Assembly: GCA_001566295.1 (NCBI GenBank)
Contig: KQ964245.1
Span: forward strand, 129,524-193,523
Source: Microdochium bolleyi
Lineage: Eukaryota > Ascomycota > Sordariomycetes > Xylariales > Microdochiaceae
Length of the DNA: 64,000 nt
Direction: 5' to 3'
Shown: in pieces, positions 10,353 to 20,388 of the stretch
How the letters are laid out: every line of letters begins with the position of its first letter
Numbering within the stretch: the first letter of the stretch is position 1
Translations under genes and position numbers: made by a program
Notes under the pieces: generated by a model
Database searches by the model: none
Seen by the model: only the letters and a program-made list of their open reading frames with translations
What the model was told of the DNA's origin: nothing

Positions 10353-12189
10353 TCAGACTGCCTCAGCGGGTCGCACTGGCTGTGCACCCATCACGCTGTC
10401 CGCATCGCCGTCTCTGCCGCGGTGGACAAACGATGCACCAAACACTTCTGATCGCTCGCCAGCACCACCCGGAGAGATGGCCTCGTCCACGCGCGACGCC
10501 GACGTCTTTGCGCCTGTGCCTTTCCCAAGCTCCCAGCTTCCTGACCGGGCATGAGCAGTGCCGTTCTTGGCCAGCGTCACATCTTGATCGCCCTGCGGCT
10601 TCCCATCCCCCTTGAACCCGCCTGAGTCACCAAAGGCGGCCTTTTGAGAACCCTGGCGCCTGACACGATATCCTCCAAACACAGCAGCGGCAGCTCCTGC
10701 GAGGAGTAGGACGCCAATGCTGCAGCCAGCACCGAGCAGGCCAGCCGCTGTGGGAGACAGTGCTCCGCCATAGCCTCCTGCGAAGATGCTTGAGGAGTTT
10801 CCGCCAGCATTGTCACCAATCGACTTGATGCCGGTGCAGTACAAGGTGACGGCGGAACAGACGTTGCACCACTCTGATAAGTCCTTGATGGCGAAATTAG
10901 AGACGGCGCTCGTGAAGTTTGCAAAAGGCATCTCGGGATCCGACAGCGCTCTGCCGAAAAGAGGATACTCGAGTAGAGGCACACCGTCGGCGGTGCCATT
11001 ACGATACAGGAACCGGACGCGCAGGTCGGCGTCGGGGGACAGTGGACCATTGTCGACTTTGCCTGGAGTGAATAGCTCGAAGACCATGGCTGCACCTGCA
11101 TCAGGAATGCTCGAGAAAATCCGATCTGGCTGTGTGCCAGCGAGACCCAGCAGTGCGAACAGGCCCAGGAACGACTCATATGAGCCAAAACTCAGGCTCA
11201 ACTTGTTGCTGGATCCGCCCGACCCAATGTTCGACGAGAGCTGTGACACGATTGCCGCAGCGAGAGTGCGGCCTGCAACGGCATGCACCTTGCTGCCTGG
11301 TTGTCCTTGCGAGGAAGTGAGGTTGCCGTTGATGTCAAACTGCTGGACGTTTGCAAGCTGCCGCAGCAAGGCCAGCTCACTGCCCGAGAGCAGAGCCCGG
11401 ACGGTCGCATTGTGCGTATACTGGTACGCAGCGTACTGCCACAGGTCAAACGCATAGTTGTAGTTGACCATGGAGGCAGGGAACGACCCCGGGAAAGCCG
11501 TGTCAAAGATGGACTTATACATGACGAGCGTCTCATTGTACATGAGATTATTGGTGTAATCGAGCTGCGCCTGCACTGCGACATAGTTGGCGCATGAAGC
11601 CTGCCCTTGGATCCTTCATCACCGAAGCCTTTGTCAGCGTCACGGATACCCGGGTTTGATGGTCGCGAAAGACGTACCAGATCGAGCTTGGATCCAGCAC
11701 AGAAAGAGTCCTGATACTTGGGTACTGGTACCCGTTGAGAGGAGAGACAACCATGCTGCCATTTGCCAGATAGCTGGAGTTGGCGGGCCCGTTGCCTCCA
11801 GCCAGGACTGCAGTGGTGGGTGGGTACAGACCCTGTGTGAACGCCAGCGCACTGCCGAACACCCAGTCATCCGCGCTGCTGGAGATGGACAGCTGTGACG
11901 TGAAGAGAGCATTCGAATCGATGCCAGCAATGGGGTGGCTGGCTGAGCTGTCGGACGAGTCGTTGCTGGCCGATCCGGGCAGGTATCTCGCCTTGAAGAG
12001 GCTGCCTTGCGAGAAGAGTTGCTGCGCACCCAACGATGTCAAAGCAGGCTCCGAATCGGGCCTTGACGGAGTGCGGTCGCCGTACAGCACATATACGAAC
12101 GAGGACCAGATGGTCTCGGAAGATGACTGCGCTGCCACGCCAGATGACAGCACCAGCGCGGCTACGGCTGGGATCACGGTCGGATGCAT
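10353..12189 (-). CDS. Membrane-anchored histidine-phosphatase-like protein, active-site motifs degenerate
   Basis: Exon 1 is 12189-11678, the intron 11677-11614 (GTACGT...GAAG), and exon 2 11613-10353; together 590 residues. A signal peptide covers residues 1-20 (cut after GVAA). The fold is recognisable as the histidine acid phosphatase branch: DRTP, then SLGAQQL, GSLFKARYL, SIWIQGQASCANYV across the splice, and many Asn-X-Ser/Thr sites. The catalytic RHGxRxP box reads LYGDRTP (35-41), so both the Arg and the nucleophilic His are replaced. No HD acid/base pair is visible in the matching C-terminal region (about 308-328, LSFGSYESF). A membrane helix at about 460-485 (GLLGAGCSIGVLLLAGAAAAV) is followed by YRVRRQ and a roughly 105-residue low-complexity cytoplasmic tail. 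Expected at the cell surface, probably not an active phosphatase. Confidence 0.8.
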
Positions 12190-13971
12190 CGTGGCGACTG
12201 CAGTTGACCAGCGAACTGGAAGTCGGTAAATCTGAGAGGAGAGATGGGAGCCAGGTGCGCAGTTCAGCTAAGCTCAGGCATGATGCACTCTCCCAGAGGC
12301 GGGCGCCCAAGACGGTCTTATACGCATGCGAAGGAGCGGGGGCTACCCGAACCTTGAGCACCGAGAGACAGTCCCTTCCAGGCTCTGGCCCTTGCAGGCA
12401 GAGATTACGCCAGGTGAGAGACTGCACCGGGAGCTAGACTAGCATTGCATCGCATCATTGACGCATGGCCGACTGACCAGAGCGACCAGGTACCGCACAT
12501 TGTCGATCCGCTTCCAGTCGACCATATCAAATCGTCGCGATAGTGGGAAGCGGGATCCAGGCTTAGAATCTTGTCCGGCCGCATCGCGCAGGACAGAGCT
12601 GTTTCCACCGGGCCACACCGTATGGCCGAGGCTACGAAACGCAGGTATGCTCACATTCCTCTCACATCTCTCTCTCTCTCTCACTGTCTCTTCGAATGAT
12701 AACGGCGCTGAGTCGTTCCCATGTGCGGGGAAGCTGAGGGCAAGGCTGCATGGGCCCCCCTGCCCTGTCGGTCGATGAAGTGGCCGCTCGTGGGCGACTC
12801 CACTGGCTGGCTCAGACGCATGCGGCCCAGCGTGCCCAATAAGCAGGCACTTTGCCTTGCATTATCGGCAACCAACTGGCATGGTGTCATTGAACTCAGT
12901 CTGACGAGTCCTCCAAAAGCAGGAGGTTGGGAACCAGCTCGGGTCTTTCCGTAAGGCTAATGTACTCTACCGTGAATTGCACTCTCGCGCTGTCAGTGGC
13001 CATCTGATCGGCTGCTGCTTCTGCTGCTGGCTACGACAGGGGGCCGAGTAGGTGAGATAAGAAGCCGAGCACAGGTGAACCAGCCTGAGCAAAGATGACC
13101 GAATGGTGCACTGCCACAGAAACAAGGAGTTTCTGACTGCCCTGTGTCGGGGAATTCCCTACTGTACCTTGCGTGGTCTTGCGAATGCATCCTTCTCGGA
13201 TGTGCGTGGCAGGGGTAATACTGCTCCTAGAACACTGGGCTCCCTGCGATTCCAGGACACTTGGGTGCCACACTTCACCTCGATGGCGACGAATTACTGG
13301 AGTGTATGACATGCGAGAATATCCGGACCTTGAACAACGCCTCAGCATGTCAACCAAAATCTCTAGACGAACCGGAGCTCCGCAGTCCTGCCAACCGGGC
13401 AGTTCGCGATGAAGCTAGTCGGCCAGCGGGCTGAGCTGCCAATGAATCATTGCGCCTCACGCTCTGTAGCTCGTATTGTGTTTTTGTTCTGAACGATAAA
13501 CAACGAGCTGCTTTGTCTCTAGGGAGCAGTCGCAGCCATCGTCACAGCCCATTTCCGTTGCCATTGCGGCATCGGTCAGGACCCCTGCCAGCACACGCAC
13601 GAACGCCAACCACCAAACTCAATGCACTGACCAGAATCATATGAGCAGAGACGGAACAACGAAACAGTGGCAAAAGCAAAGTGTGCTTAATTACCAGCCC
13701 TTCATTCATAAACTCTGCACTCTGAGCACAACACGGGGTGCGAACTCATCAACTCCGTGCCTTTTGGTGTCCGAGCCAAGCTGTGAGCGTCGGACCACGA
13801 CAAGTCCGCATCCACGGTGGGGCCGTGCCAGAGTCGGCTCACGGATGGACTGCGAAAACGCTGCTTCAGACGTCCACGCCGCACAGCAATACAAGAGCAA
13901 GACGGAGGAGCACTGAAGATACACCCATTTCACACGAAAGAGTGCCCACCCACGCCTCTAGCCGCCTCACC
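12190..13971. other. Intergenic: divergent promoters of the phosphatase-like and F-box-like genes
   Basis: About 1.8 kb without a credible gene. Contains a (TC)8 microsatellite at 12667-12682 and a small CTGCTG-rich patch near 13014-13030. An in-frame extension upstream of the F-box ATG (from 13738) exists but reads like leader sequence. Confidence 0.55.
12667..12682. repeat. (TC)8 microsatellite
   Basis: Eight uninterrupted TC dinucleotides in the divergent promoter region. Likely polymorphic between strains, otherwise unremarkable. Confidence 0.9.
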
Positions 13972-15450
13972 ATGGACACCCCCGCGTCTCCTCCGGCGGA
14001 CAACGCCGTCCGCGAGAGACCGAGCATCTGCATCCCGGACATCCTCTACATCATCGCCTCGCTCCTTGATATCAAGGACCTCCGGCGCTTCCGGCTATGC
14101 GGGCGCACCTTTGCCGACGCGGCCGCGCCGTTCGTTCACCGGCGGATTGTTGTCTACCCGCACAAGCGTGACCTGGACATGCTCCGGCGGCTCTCCCTGG
14201 ATCCCGTGGCGGCGCCCAACGTCCGCAACCTCGTCTACGTCGGCCACGTCCTGCAGCGGCCCAAGCTTGAGTACGAGGCCTTCCATTGGCAGTTCGAGGG
14301 CGCGCGCAAGATGAAGCGCATGCTCACCGACTACCGCGCACGCAACAACGGGCGCGCCTTCTCGGGCCCCGCGCTCGTCGAGACGGTCCGCAGCCCGGCC
14401 CAGATCGAGGCCATGCCGCTCGACGACGTGAGGGCCATGTACCGCGAGTACTGCGCCACCCTCGTGGAGCAGGACTATATGCTTGCGCACGACCTCGACA
14501 CCGCGACCCTGCTCGAGGTCGTGCCCCGCTTCACCTCGCTCCGCGAGTTCACCTTCTCGTCGTACTGGGAGTTCCACCCCAAGGGTGCCAAGACGCCCTT
14601 CGACGGCTGTCTGCTGTTCCCCGGGCCGACGCCGCCGCCGCGGGGCTCGCGGGAGGCCGTCGCGTTCCTTGAGGCCGCGGCCCAGCTCGCCGCCTCGTCC
14701 CCGTCTGGGAGCACGAAGCTCGAGTCCCTGACCCTCGGCCTCCTGTCGTGGCGGTTCTTCGAGCAGTCCGACACGGCCTTCCTCGCCCGCGCGCTGCAGA
14801 CCTGCCGGGACCTCACGGCGTTCCGGATCTGCATCGACACGGGCATGAAGGAGCGCGCGCTGGGCAACGACGCGTGGGCGCCGCCGGCGGACTACGACCC
14901 GGACGAGGACCGCGACGAGGAGCACCACTTCGGCACCGAGGTCGCCGAGTGCTCGCGCGTCATGGCGTCGGGCATGCTCCGCGAGTTCCTGCGCTGCCTG
15001 CAGCACCTCGAGACGCTGCAGGTCTCGTTCCTCTACAACTCGGCCGAGTTCGAGTTCCCAGCGCTGCTGGGCGACGTCATCCAGCCCAAGCACCGCTGGG
15101 AGTTCCTGGCCTCGCTCAAGCTCGAGAATATCGCCTGCGAGCGCCAGGAGCTGCTATCGGTGCTCAAGCGGCACAAGGACACCCTCGAGTCCCTGTCCCT
15201 GCACAGCATCTCCCTGCGCAGCACGAGCTGGCTCGTGCTCCTGCCGCAGATCCGCAAGCACATGACTGGTCTCGTGAGCGTGAGCATCGGCGGCGAGCTG
15301 TTCGGGTGGGACGAGCGCGACCTCGAGGACGAGTACTGGGATCTCAACAGGGACAGCTATGCGGCGGAGCTCAAGTTCGACATCAACCGCTATCTGAAGA
15401 GCCAGGTCATCACGAGGTGTCCGCTGTCGAGGGAGAACAACGAGGCTTAG
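13972..15450 (+). CDS. F-box-like domain protein
   Basis: A single exon of 492 residues. The start is the ATG in CACCATGG at 13972, a good context directly before the conserved part; the frame is open for 234 bp further upstream but that stretch looks like leader. Residues about 20-60 (ICIPDILYIIASLLDIKDLRRFRLCGRTFADAAAPFV) fit an F-box-like helix bundle: a Pro-Asp/Glu-Ile-Leu start, then Leu-Arg-Arg-Phe-Arg-Leu-Cys. The rest has scattered leucine-rich beta-alpha units (LESLTLGLLSW, LETLQVSFLYN, LESLSLHSISLRS), as in substrate-binding regions of fungal F-box proteins. The predicted role is an adaptor of an SCF ubiquitin ligase; the substrate is unknown. Codon use is strongly GC-ending, more so than in its neighbours. 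It converges with RFC3. Confidence 0.7.
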   Translation: MDTPASPPADNAVRERPSICIPDILYIIASLLDIKDLRRFRLCGRTFADAAAPFVHRRIVVYPHKRDLDMLRRLSLDPVAAPNVRNLVYVGHVLQRPKLEYEAFHWQFEGARKMKRMLTDYRARNNGRAFSGPALVETVRSPAQIEAMPLDDVRAMYREYCATLVEQDYMLAHDLDTATLLEVVPRFTSLREFTFSSYWEFHPKGAKTPFDGCLLFPGPTPPPRGSREAVAFLEAAAQLAASSPSGSTKLESLTLGLLSWRFFEQSDTAFLARALQTCRDLTAFRICIDTGMKERALGNDAWAPPADYDPDEDRDEEHHFGTEVAECSRVMASGMLREFLRCLQHLETLQVSFLYNSAEFEFPALLGDVIQPKHRWEFLASLKLENIACERQELLSVLKRHKDTLESLSLHSISLRSTSWLVLLPQIRKHMTGLVSVSIGGELFGWDERDLEDEYWDLNRDSYAAELKFDINRYLKSQVITRCPLSRENNEA

Positions 15451-15788
15451 ACTTGATAGAGAGACAATCACAATACAAAGACAGTAAAAAGTGCAGCCGT
15501 CTGCACGCCATGTGGTGTTGCTTGAACCACGATCATGATTGTCATGACTGGATGGCCAATCTCGCCCGGGGAACCATGCTGGCAATCCATCCGACATCTC
15601 TCTTTTGAATGTTCTTCTCGAGAACAAGAAGGCAAGGACCAACAATGGAAAGCGCCAATTCGGCTATGACAGACACTATTGCTCACTTCCATGCTCTGCG
15701 AGGTCAGATATGATCTTCATGGTCTCGTGATTGTTATTTTTTCTGCGCTTGGATTCTTGGTGTTCAGCCGCCATCCATTACCGCATTC
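15451..15788. other. Intergenic between convergent F-box-like gene and RFC3
   Basis: About 340 bp of 3' untranslated sequence for the two converging genes; nothing else seen. Confidence 0.6.
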
Positions 15789-16958
15789 TCAACCCATCAG
15801 CTCACATCCCTCCCTAACTATCCCCACCACGGCTCCTGTCTGGATGGCCTCGCTCGCACCGCCTGAAACCCTGTACTCGATCTCCGCTAGCCCGTCCAGC
15901 CACCGTATCATCGCCTCGGGCTTGACCTCCATCGTGACGAGCTGCTCCGACAGCGCCGTGATGATATCTGCCAGCGCCAGCCCGTTTGCCACCTTCAGGG
16001 TGTTGATTGTCGACAGACATGACGTGACGTCGCTTGTCGTCAGCAGCGTGTCGACGATCTGCATTATCGCCTCGGGCGGCGGCGCCGCGATGCAGGTGTA
16101 GATGGTCTCCTCGGTGATTGTGTCCCTGACTACGTCCTTCTCCGCCACCTTCGGCTCGCCTCGCACCTGCAGCGGCGCACTCGAGGCGTGGCACGCCTGT
16201 AAGACATTCAGCGCGCGGCGCATGTCGCCCTTGCTGAGCCGCACTAGCGAGTCGATTGCGTCGGGCGCGATCTTGACGTTCTCCTCGACAATGACCTTCT
16301 CCACGATCACCCGGATATCGGCCTCCTTGAGCGGGCTGAAGCGGAAGCGCGTGCAGCGCGACAGTAGGGCAGGGGACAGCTTGTGCGTGTAATTGGCGAT
16401 GACGCAGAAGCGCGTGTTGGCCGTGTACTTCTCCATGATGCGGCGCAGGGCCATCTGCGCGGTGTTGGTCATGGCGTCGGCCTCGTCGAGGATGATGAGC
16501 TTGTAGCCCGCCACACCGCCGGGCCGGGAGGCTCCGCCCATCGTGAAGATCTGCTTGGTGGAAGCAAACGTCTTGATCTGCTCGCGCACCACGTCGATTC
16601 CGCGGTCGTCCGAGGCGTTGAGCTCGAGCACCATCTGCCGCATGTTCTCGACACCATAAATCCGGCGAGCGAGCGCGAGGACGGTGGATGTCTTGCCGGT
16701 TCCCGGCGGCCCATAGAGTAGTAGATGGGGTAGCCGGTTCGAGTCGACGAACTTATTGATTGTGGCGAGGATGTCGTGATGGCCGGACACATCGGCGAGG
16801 GAGACGGGCCGGTACTTTTCAACCCACGGAAGCGTGTCCTCGGCTTCCACGGGCAAGTTGGCGGCGCTGCGCTTGCCCTTTGCGGTGTTGTCGGAGGAGA
16901 AGGTGATGTCCTTTGACGGCGGGGCGTCGACGTCCATCTCGTCCTCGTAGTCGGACAT
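15789..16958 (-). CDS. RFC3: Replication factor C subunit 3 (clamp loader AAA+ ATPase)
   Basis: A single exon of 389 residues starting at the ATG at 16958. It has the small-RFC-subunit motifs in order: WVEKYRP (RFC box II, 45-51), Walker A GPPGTGKT (83-90), ELNASDDRGIDVVR (box IV), Walker B with LIILDEADAM, a sensor/SRC region (LSRCTRFRF) holding the arginine finger offered to the neighbouring subunit, and KGDMRRALNVLQ (sensor 2). The overall pattern (DDRGIDVVREQIKTFASTKQIF) matches yeast Rfc3 / human RFC5. In the RFC pentamer it helps load PCNA onto primer-template junctions, and the same subunit serves in the Rad24, Ctf18 and Elg1 loaders. The first 40 residues are an acidic, low-complexity extension. 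Confidence 0.95.
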   Translation of the reverse strand: MSDYEDEMDVDAPPSKDITFSSDNTAKGKRSAANLPVEAEDTLPWVEKYRPVSLADVSGHHDILATINKFVDSNRLPHLLLYGPPGTGKTSTVLALARRIYGVENMRQMVLELNASDDRGIDVVREQIKTFASTKQIFTMGGASRPGGVAGYKLIILDEADAMTNTAQMALRRIMEKYTANTRFCVIANYTHKLSPALLSRCTRFRFSPLKEADIRVIVEKVIVEENVKIAPDAIDSLVRLSKGDMRRALNVLQACHASSAPLQVRGEPKVAEKDVVRDTITEETIYTCIAAPPPEAIMQIVDTLLTTSDVTSCLSTINTLKVANGLALADIITALSEQLVTMEVKPEAMIRWLDGLAEIEYRVSGGASEAIQTGAVVGIVREGCELMG

Positions 16959-18535
16959 GGCGGCAGTATTCGTGGTAGTACTGATGATCTTGGGGTGCGA
17001 TGGTGTAATGACTGGTGTTTCTCTGTGGGCCGGCTGCTGTGGTTTGTTGCGTGCCCAATCTGATGGTTTGACTGCTCAATCGTGAAGGCTTCACGAAGCC
17101 AGCTCGACGCGTAAAGTGGCATAGAAAGCGCGTCTGAGGAGCCCCACTCCACGGGCAGCTGCCTCAGCTGTGGCTTGGTGGGCAAGCTTTCTTTCTTCCC
17201 GATCCACATTTTGAGCTCAAACACACCTCACAAGCAAGCACCCCGCAACATGGTAAACCTCCAACAACGTGTTCTATCTTTCTGAACGCAAGCGTTTGGC
17301 CTGTCCCGCGATAAAGAAGCAATATAAGTCCACGCCGGGAGTAAATGATAATCGGCGGGCTTCGGAGGGGTACAAGCTCTCTACGACAACCGGTAGGGTA
17401 CCTTCCGTGAGGAACAAACGACGACAATACAGTCCGACTCGGGCAATGGCCCAGCTGGCATCCTCAATGACTGAGACATCATCATCGCGCTCGCAGTCTC
17501 GGGAACACGGCCAGGTACGTCCCGCTCGACACCCGACGCACTACGAACCTTACCGAAACAGACCCTGAGCGTTGCACACAGGCGCTAGGTGCGGCTTGAT
17601 CTGAGCTTGTCCCGAGGCCAGGGTCTGCGTGGCTCCACGATGCAGCGCCAGGCTGTCGGATGACGTCACGGCGCGGGCACAAGATGCTGGTGGATGCAGG
17701 GTCTGGCTCCTCTGTCAACCACCACCGCTCTCGCCAACCGAAGCTGGCACAGTCCGCAAAGCTCCGATACGTCCCAGCTCATGCGCTGTTGTGTCAGATG
17801 GCGGTCAGCAACCCCGGCCATGCAGTCCATCGCTGCCATCGCGAAGCATCCATCATTGCGTCAGGTAATGACCTGCGGGACGCGGAGCAGCCGAACGTCG
17901 TCATCCAGCTTCGCAAGGCCGGTGTCGTTGTGATGATGGGGAGAGACGAGACAACGCAGGTAGAGAGGTACCAACATCGTGAGAGTGCTCTATCGGAGTA
18001 TTCAGTCCCTCGGCTATCCGGTGCGGCACACGCGACCTCGTGAAAGAATAGGCGACGGCCTCCTTTCAACAGTCAGAACCGCCCCCTGGTCCGGTGCCCA
18101 CGCGCCGCTCCCCCACCCTCATCGTCATCAGCTGCCGGCACTCACACTTGAGCAGTTCCTGTGACCAAATAACCCCTCAAATGCGCCGCCCTGCCATTTC
18201 TCTCTGGCCGCACTGTCCCCAGGGATCTTATCTTCCGTACAGGCTCATGCCTTATTAACTCTAAACCCCGGATCCCAGTCCCGTCGATCAGCACCGCTTG
18301 GCATCCTTCTTGTCCCTTCTTGTCTGCTCCTTAACGCCCAACTCCACCACTAGCGCCATACAAGCACGCTCTCCTTGACACAGAGCGGTCTGTTCCTGTC
18401 TCCACATACTGTAGCTCTCCGACATAACAACCACGCAGACACCTGCCATGTTGTAGTCTTGTGCTCTCACCTCTCACAGACTATCGCAGTACAATATCCC
18501 AGGAGTCAGCAGCCATCAGCTGCAACCAGCCGCCC
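16959..18535. other. Intergenic: divergent promoters of RFC3 and the 18536 gene
   Basis: About 1.6 kb. A 99-codon frame at 17269-17568 and others around 17629-18043 have no recognisable domain and no clear splice partners, so none is called. The last 350 bp before 18536 are CT-rich with CA/TC patches, typical of a leader. Confidence 0.5.
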
Positions 18536-19729
18536 ATGATGAACTACTCGAACATGATTGAGGAAAAGAACCTCAAGAAGACATTCATCATCGCCACTCT
18601 ATGCTCCACCCTCATCGGAACCTTCTCCTCCTCCATGGGTTTATGGGAGCGAGTGCAGGACAAGCGCAAGCAGAAGAAGAAGGACTTTGCGCAAGATGAT
18701 GAGATCAAGCAGCTCAAGAATCAGATGACGGAGGCTGTCAAGGGAATACAAAACAACACAGCCGCCCGCAAACAACATGACGACGTCGGCGATTCCCTAG
18801 AACGGTCCGGGGCCATGATAAGGCGCGAGTTTGACGACGGCTACGACCAGTTCGGCCGTCGGTTCGCCATCGGCGACACCATCACCGAGAACAGGCTGCA
18901 AGCACAGGTCATCGCCTTGCAGCAGACCGTCATCAACGTGCTCCAGGATGCCCTTATGACGGGTCGTCCTCTCACAAACGCAGACATGAAGCAACTCGTC
19001 GCTGCGTCGAACTCTGCTCGAGACGGATCTCTGGACGCCTTGAGACAGCAGAGAGAGCGGCAGATGAGAGCGATCGAGGGCCCACCACAAAAGGCACTCC
19101 CTCCTGCAAAGGCCTCATCTCGAGCTTCATCTTCAGAACGCTCCTACGCACCGCCGAAACGTGCATCGACAATAGTGGACACAGATCCGCTCTTCTGCCG
19201 CTACAGTCTCGACATACAGTACATTAAGAAGAAGCCTCTTGCCGCCTCTTTCGCTCCGGGCGGCGAGTGCCGCTGCCCGGACTGCGGGCTGCGGCTGGAC
19301 GTCGAGTCAGACGACTTCTGGGAGATCAACAAGCGCGTGCCAGTCGTTGTTCCCGACGGGAGAGGCTACGAGAAGGAAGTCATTGAGGAGCGCTCCTTCC
19401 ACCTTGGGCAGCGCTTTGTTGTCAAGTGCCATACACCTGACGGCGAGTACGCGTGCGTCCTGTGCTCGAGGCATCGCGACGCAGATGCCATCTGTCCGAC
19501 CATCGAGACCTTGGTCCACCACGTGGGCAAGTTCCACACCATGGCTGAGCTCGAGAAGGACCCGGATCTGTTCCTCGAGCCGCCACAGCCTCAAATGCTG
19601 GCCCTTCCAGCACCTTCTGTGCCTTCGCCGCCGCTGTCAGTTCGTGCTGATCGGGACGACCGGGCATCACGGGTCAGCGACATGGATGCTCTGGACAGGC
19701 GAATTCCCATGCCATCAAAGTATCGATGA
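18536..19729 (+). CDS. Uncharacterised protein: N-terminal membrane helix, coiled coil, C-terminal Cys/His-rich region
   Basis: A single exon of 397 residues starting at the ATG pair at 18536/18539; the frame is open upstream but gains only leader-like sequence. Residues about 17-37 (FIIATLCSTLIGTFSSSMGLW) form a likely membrane helix or signal anchor. A Lys-rich stretch (DKRKQKKKDF) and a region of charged, coiled-coil-like heptads (about 60-200, with KQLKNQMTEAVKGIQ and VIALQQTVINVLQDAL) follow. After an Ala/Ser/Pro linker comes a C-terminal region with CRCPDC, then a Cys and His series (CHTPDGEYACVLC ... CPTIETLVHHVGKFH) resembling paired CxxC and C2H2-like zinc sites. I do not recognise a named family, though the layout feels like a conserved fungal protein. 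It converges with the gene ending at 20389. Confidence 0.8.
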   Translation: MMNYSNMIEEKNLKKTFIIATLCSTLIGTFSSSMGLWERVQDKRKQKKKDFAQDDEIKQLKNQMTEAVKGIQNNTAARKQHDDVGDSLERSGAMIRREFDDGYDQFGRRFAIGDTITENRLQAQVIALQQTVINVLQDALMTGRPLTNADMKQLVAASNSARDGSLDALRQQRERQMRAIEGPPQKALPPAKASSRASSSERSYAPPKRASTIVDTDPLFCRYSLDIQYIKKKPLAASFAPGGECRCPDCGLRLDVESDDFWEINKRVPVVVPDGRGYEKEVIEERSFHLGQRFVVKCHTPDGEYACVLCSRHRDADAICPTIETLVHHVGKFHTMAELEKDPDLFLEPPQPQMLALPAPSVPSPPLSVRADRDDRASRVSDMDALDRRIPMPSKYR

Positions 19730-20388
19730 GGGTCTTGTTGACTAGTTGACACCTGCTTTTGCAGGCTTTTCTTGCTGAGAACGCGTGCCAACTTAAAGAC
19801 GACGAAGTCGATGCAATTATCGACAAGAGAGAAATGATAACGAGGCCATGAAAAGACAATCACGATTCAATCCATGTACTCTGCAACGCAGACACACCAC
19901 ATATATAACTTTATGTACATAGCAAAGGCGCAATTTACGATCACATAAGGCTCATGCTCTGGATGACCGGTACCATGTTTATTTCAAGACTCTAGATCCA
20001 ATTGTCTGGGCTTCAACGCTACTATACTTTGACTACTACTCTGCCTTTGCACGAGCAGGTCTACTTTTTTATAATGTGGTGGTGATGATGCGTGTCAACG
20101 GTCCGCATGCACAGAACCGACGCGGTATACCAATGTCGATGTCTGCGCTCTCTGGCTGTTGGCCACACTTCTGAAGGGACATTTGTCGAAGCGAGACCAG
20201 CTCAGCTTGTCGTCTTCTACCTAGAAAACACTGGCTTTGTCTAATTTTGCGAGTATTTTCAGTGTCTGAACACGGGGTTCAGCCGTCTCGCACTTTGCAT
20301 TAGTTCCTCATGATCACTGTCCCGTCCTCCTTTTTTGTCGCTGTTGGCCATGCTGATCGCCCTGAGCACTCTATGCCTGCACTGTCCT
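19730..20388. other. Intergenic between two convergent uncharacterised genes
   Basis: About 660 bp, more A/T-rich than the coding flanks, consistent with two 3' UTRs. Nothing else identified. Confidence 0.6.

Noticed and set aside
14095..15093. 332-codon minus-strand frame
   Set aside because: Antisense shadow of the F-box-like gene, Arg/Leu/Glu-rich without domains.
17269..17568. 99-codon plus frame with a downstream GTACGT donor
   Set aside because: Basic, low-complexity translation with no acceptor leading to further coding sequence before the 18536 gene.
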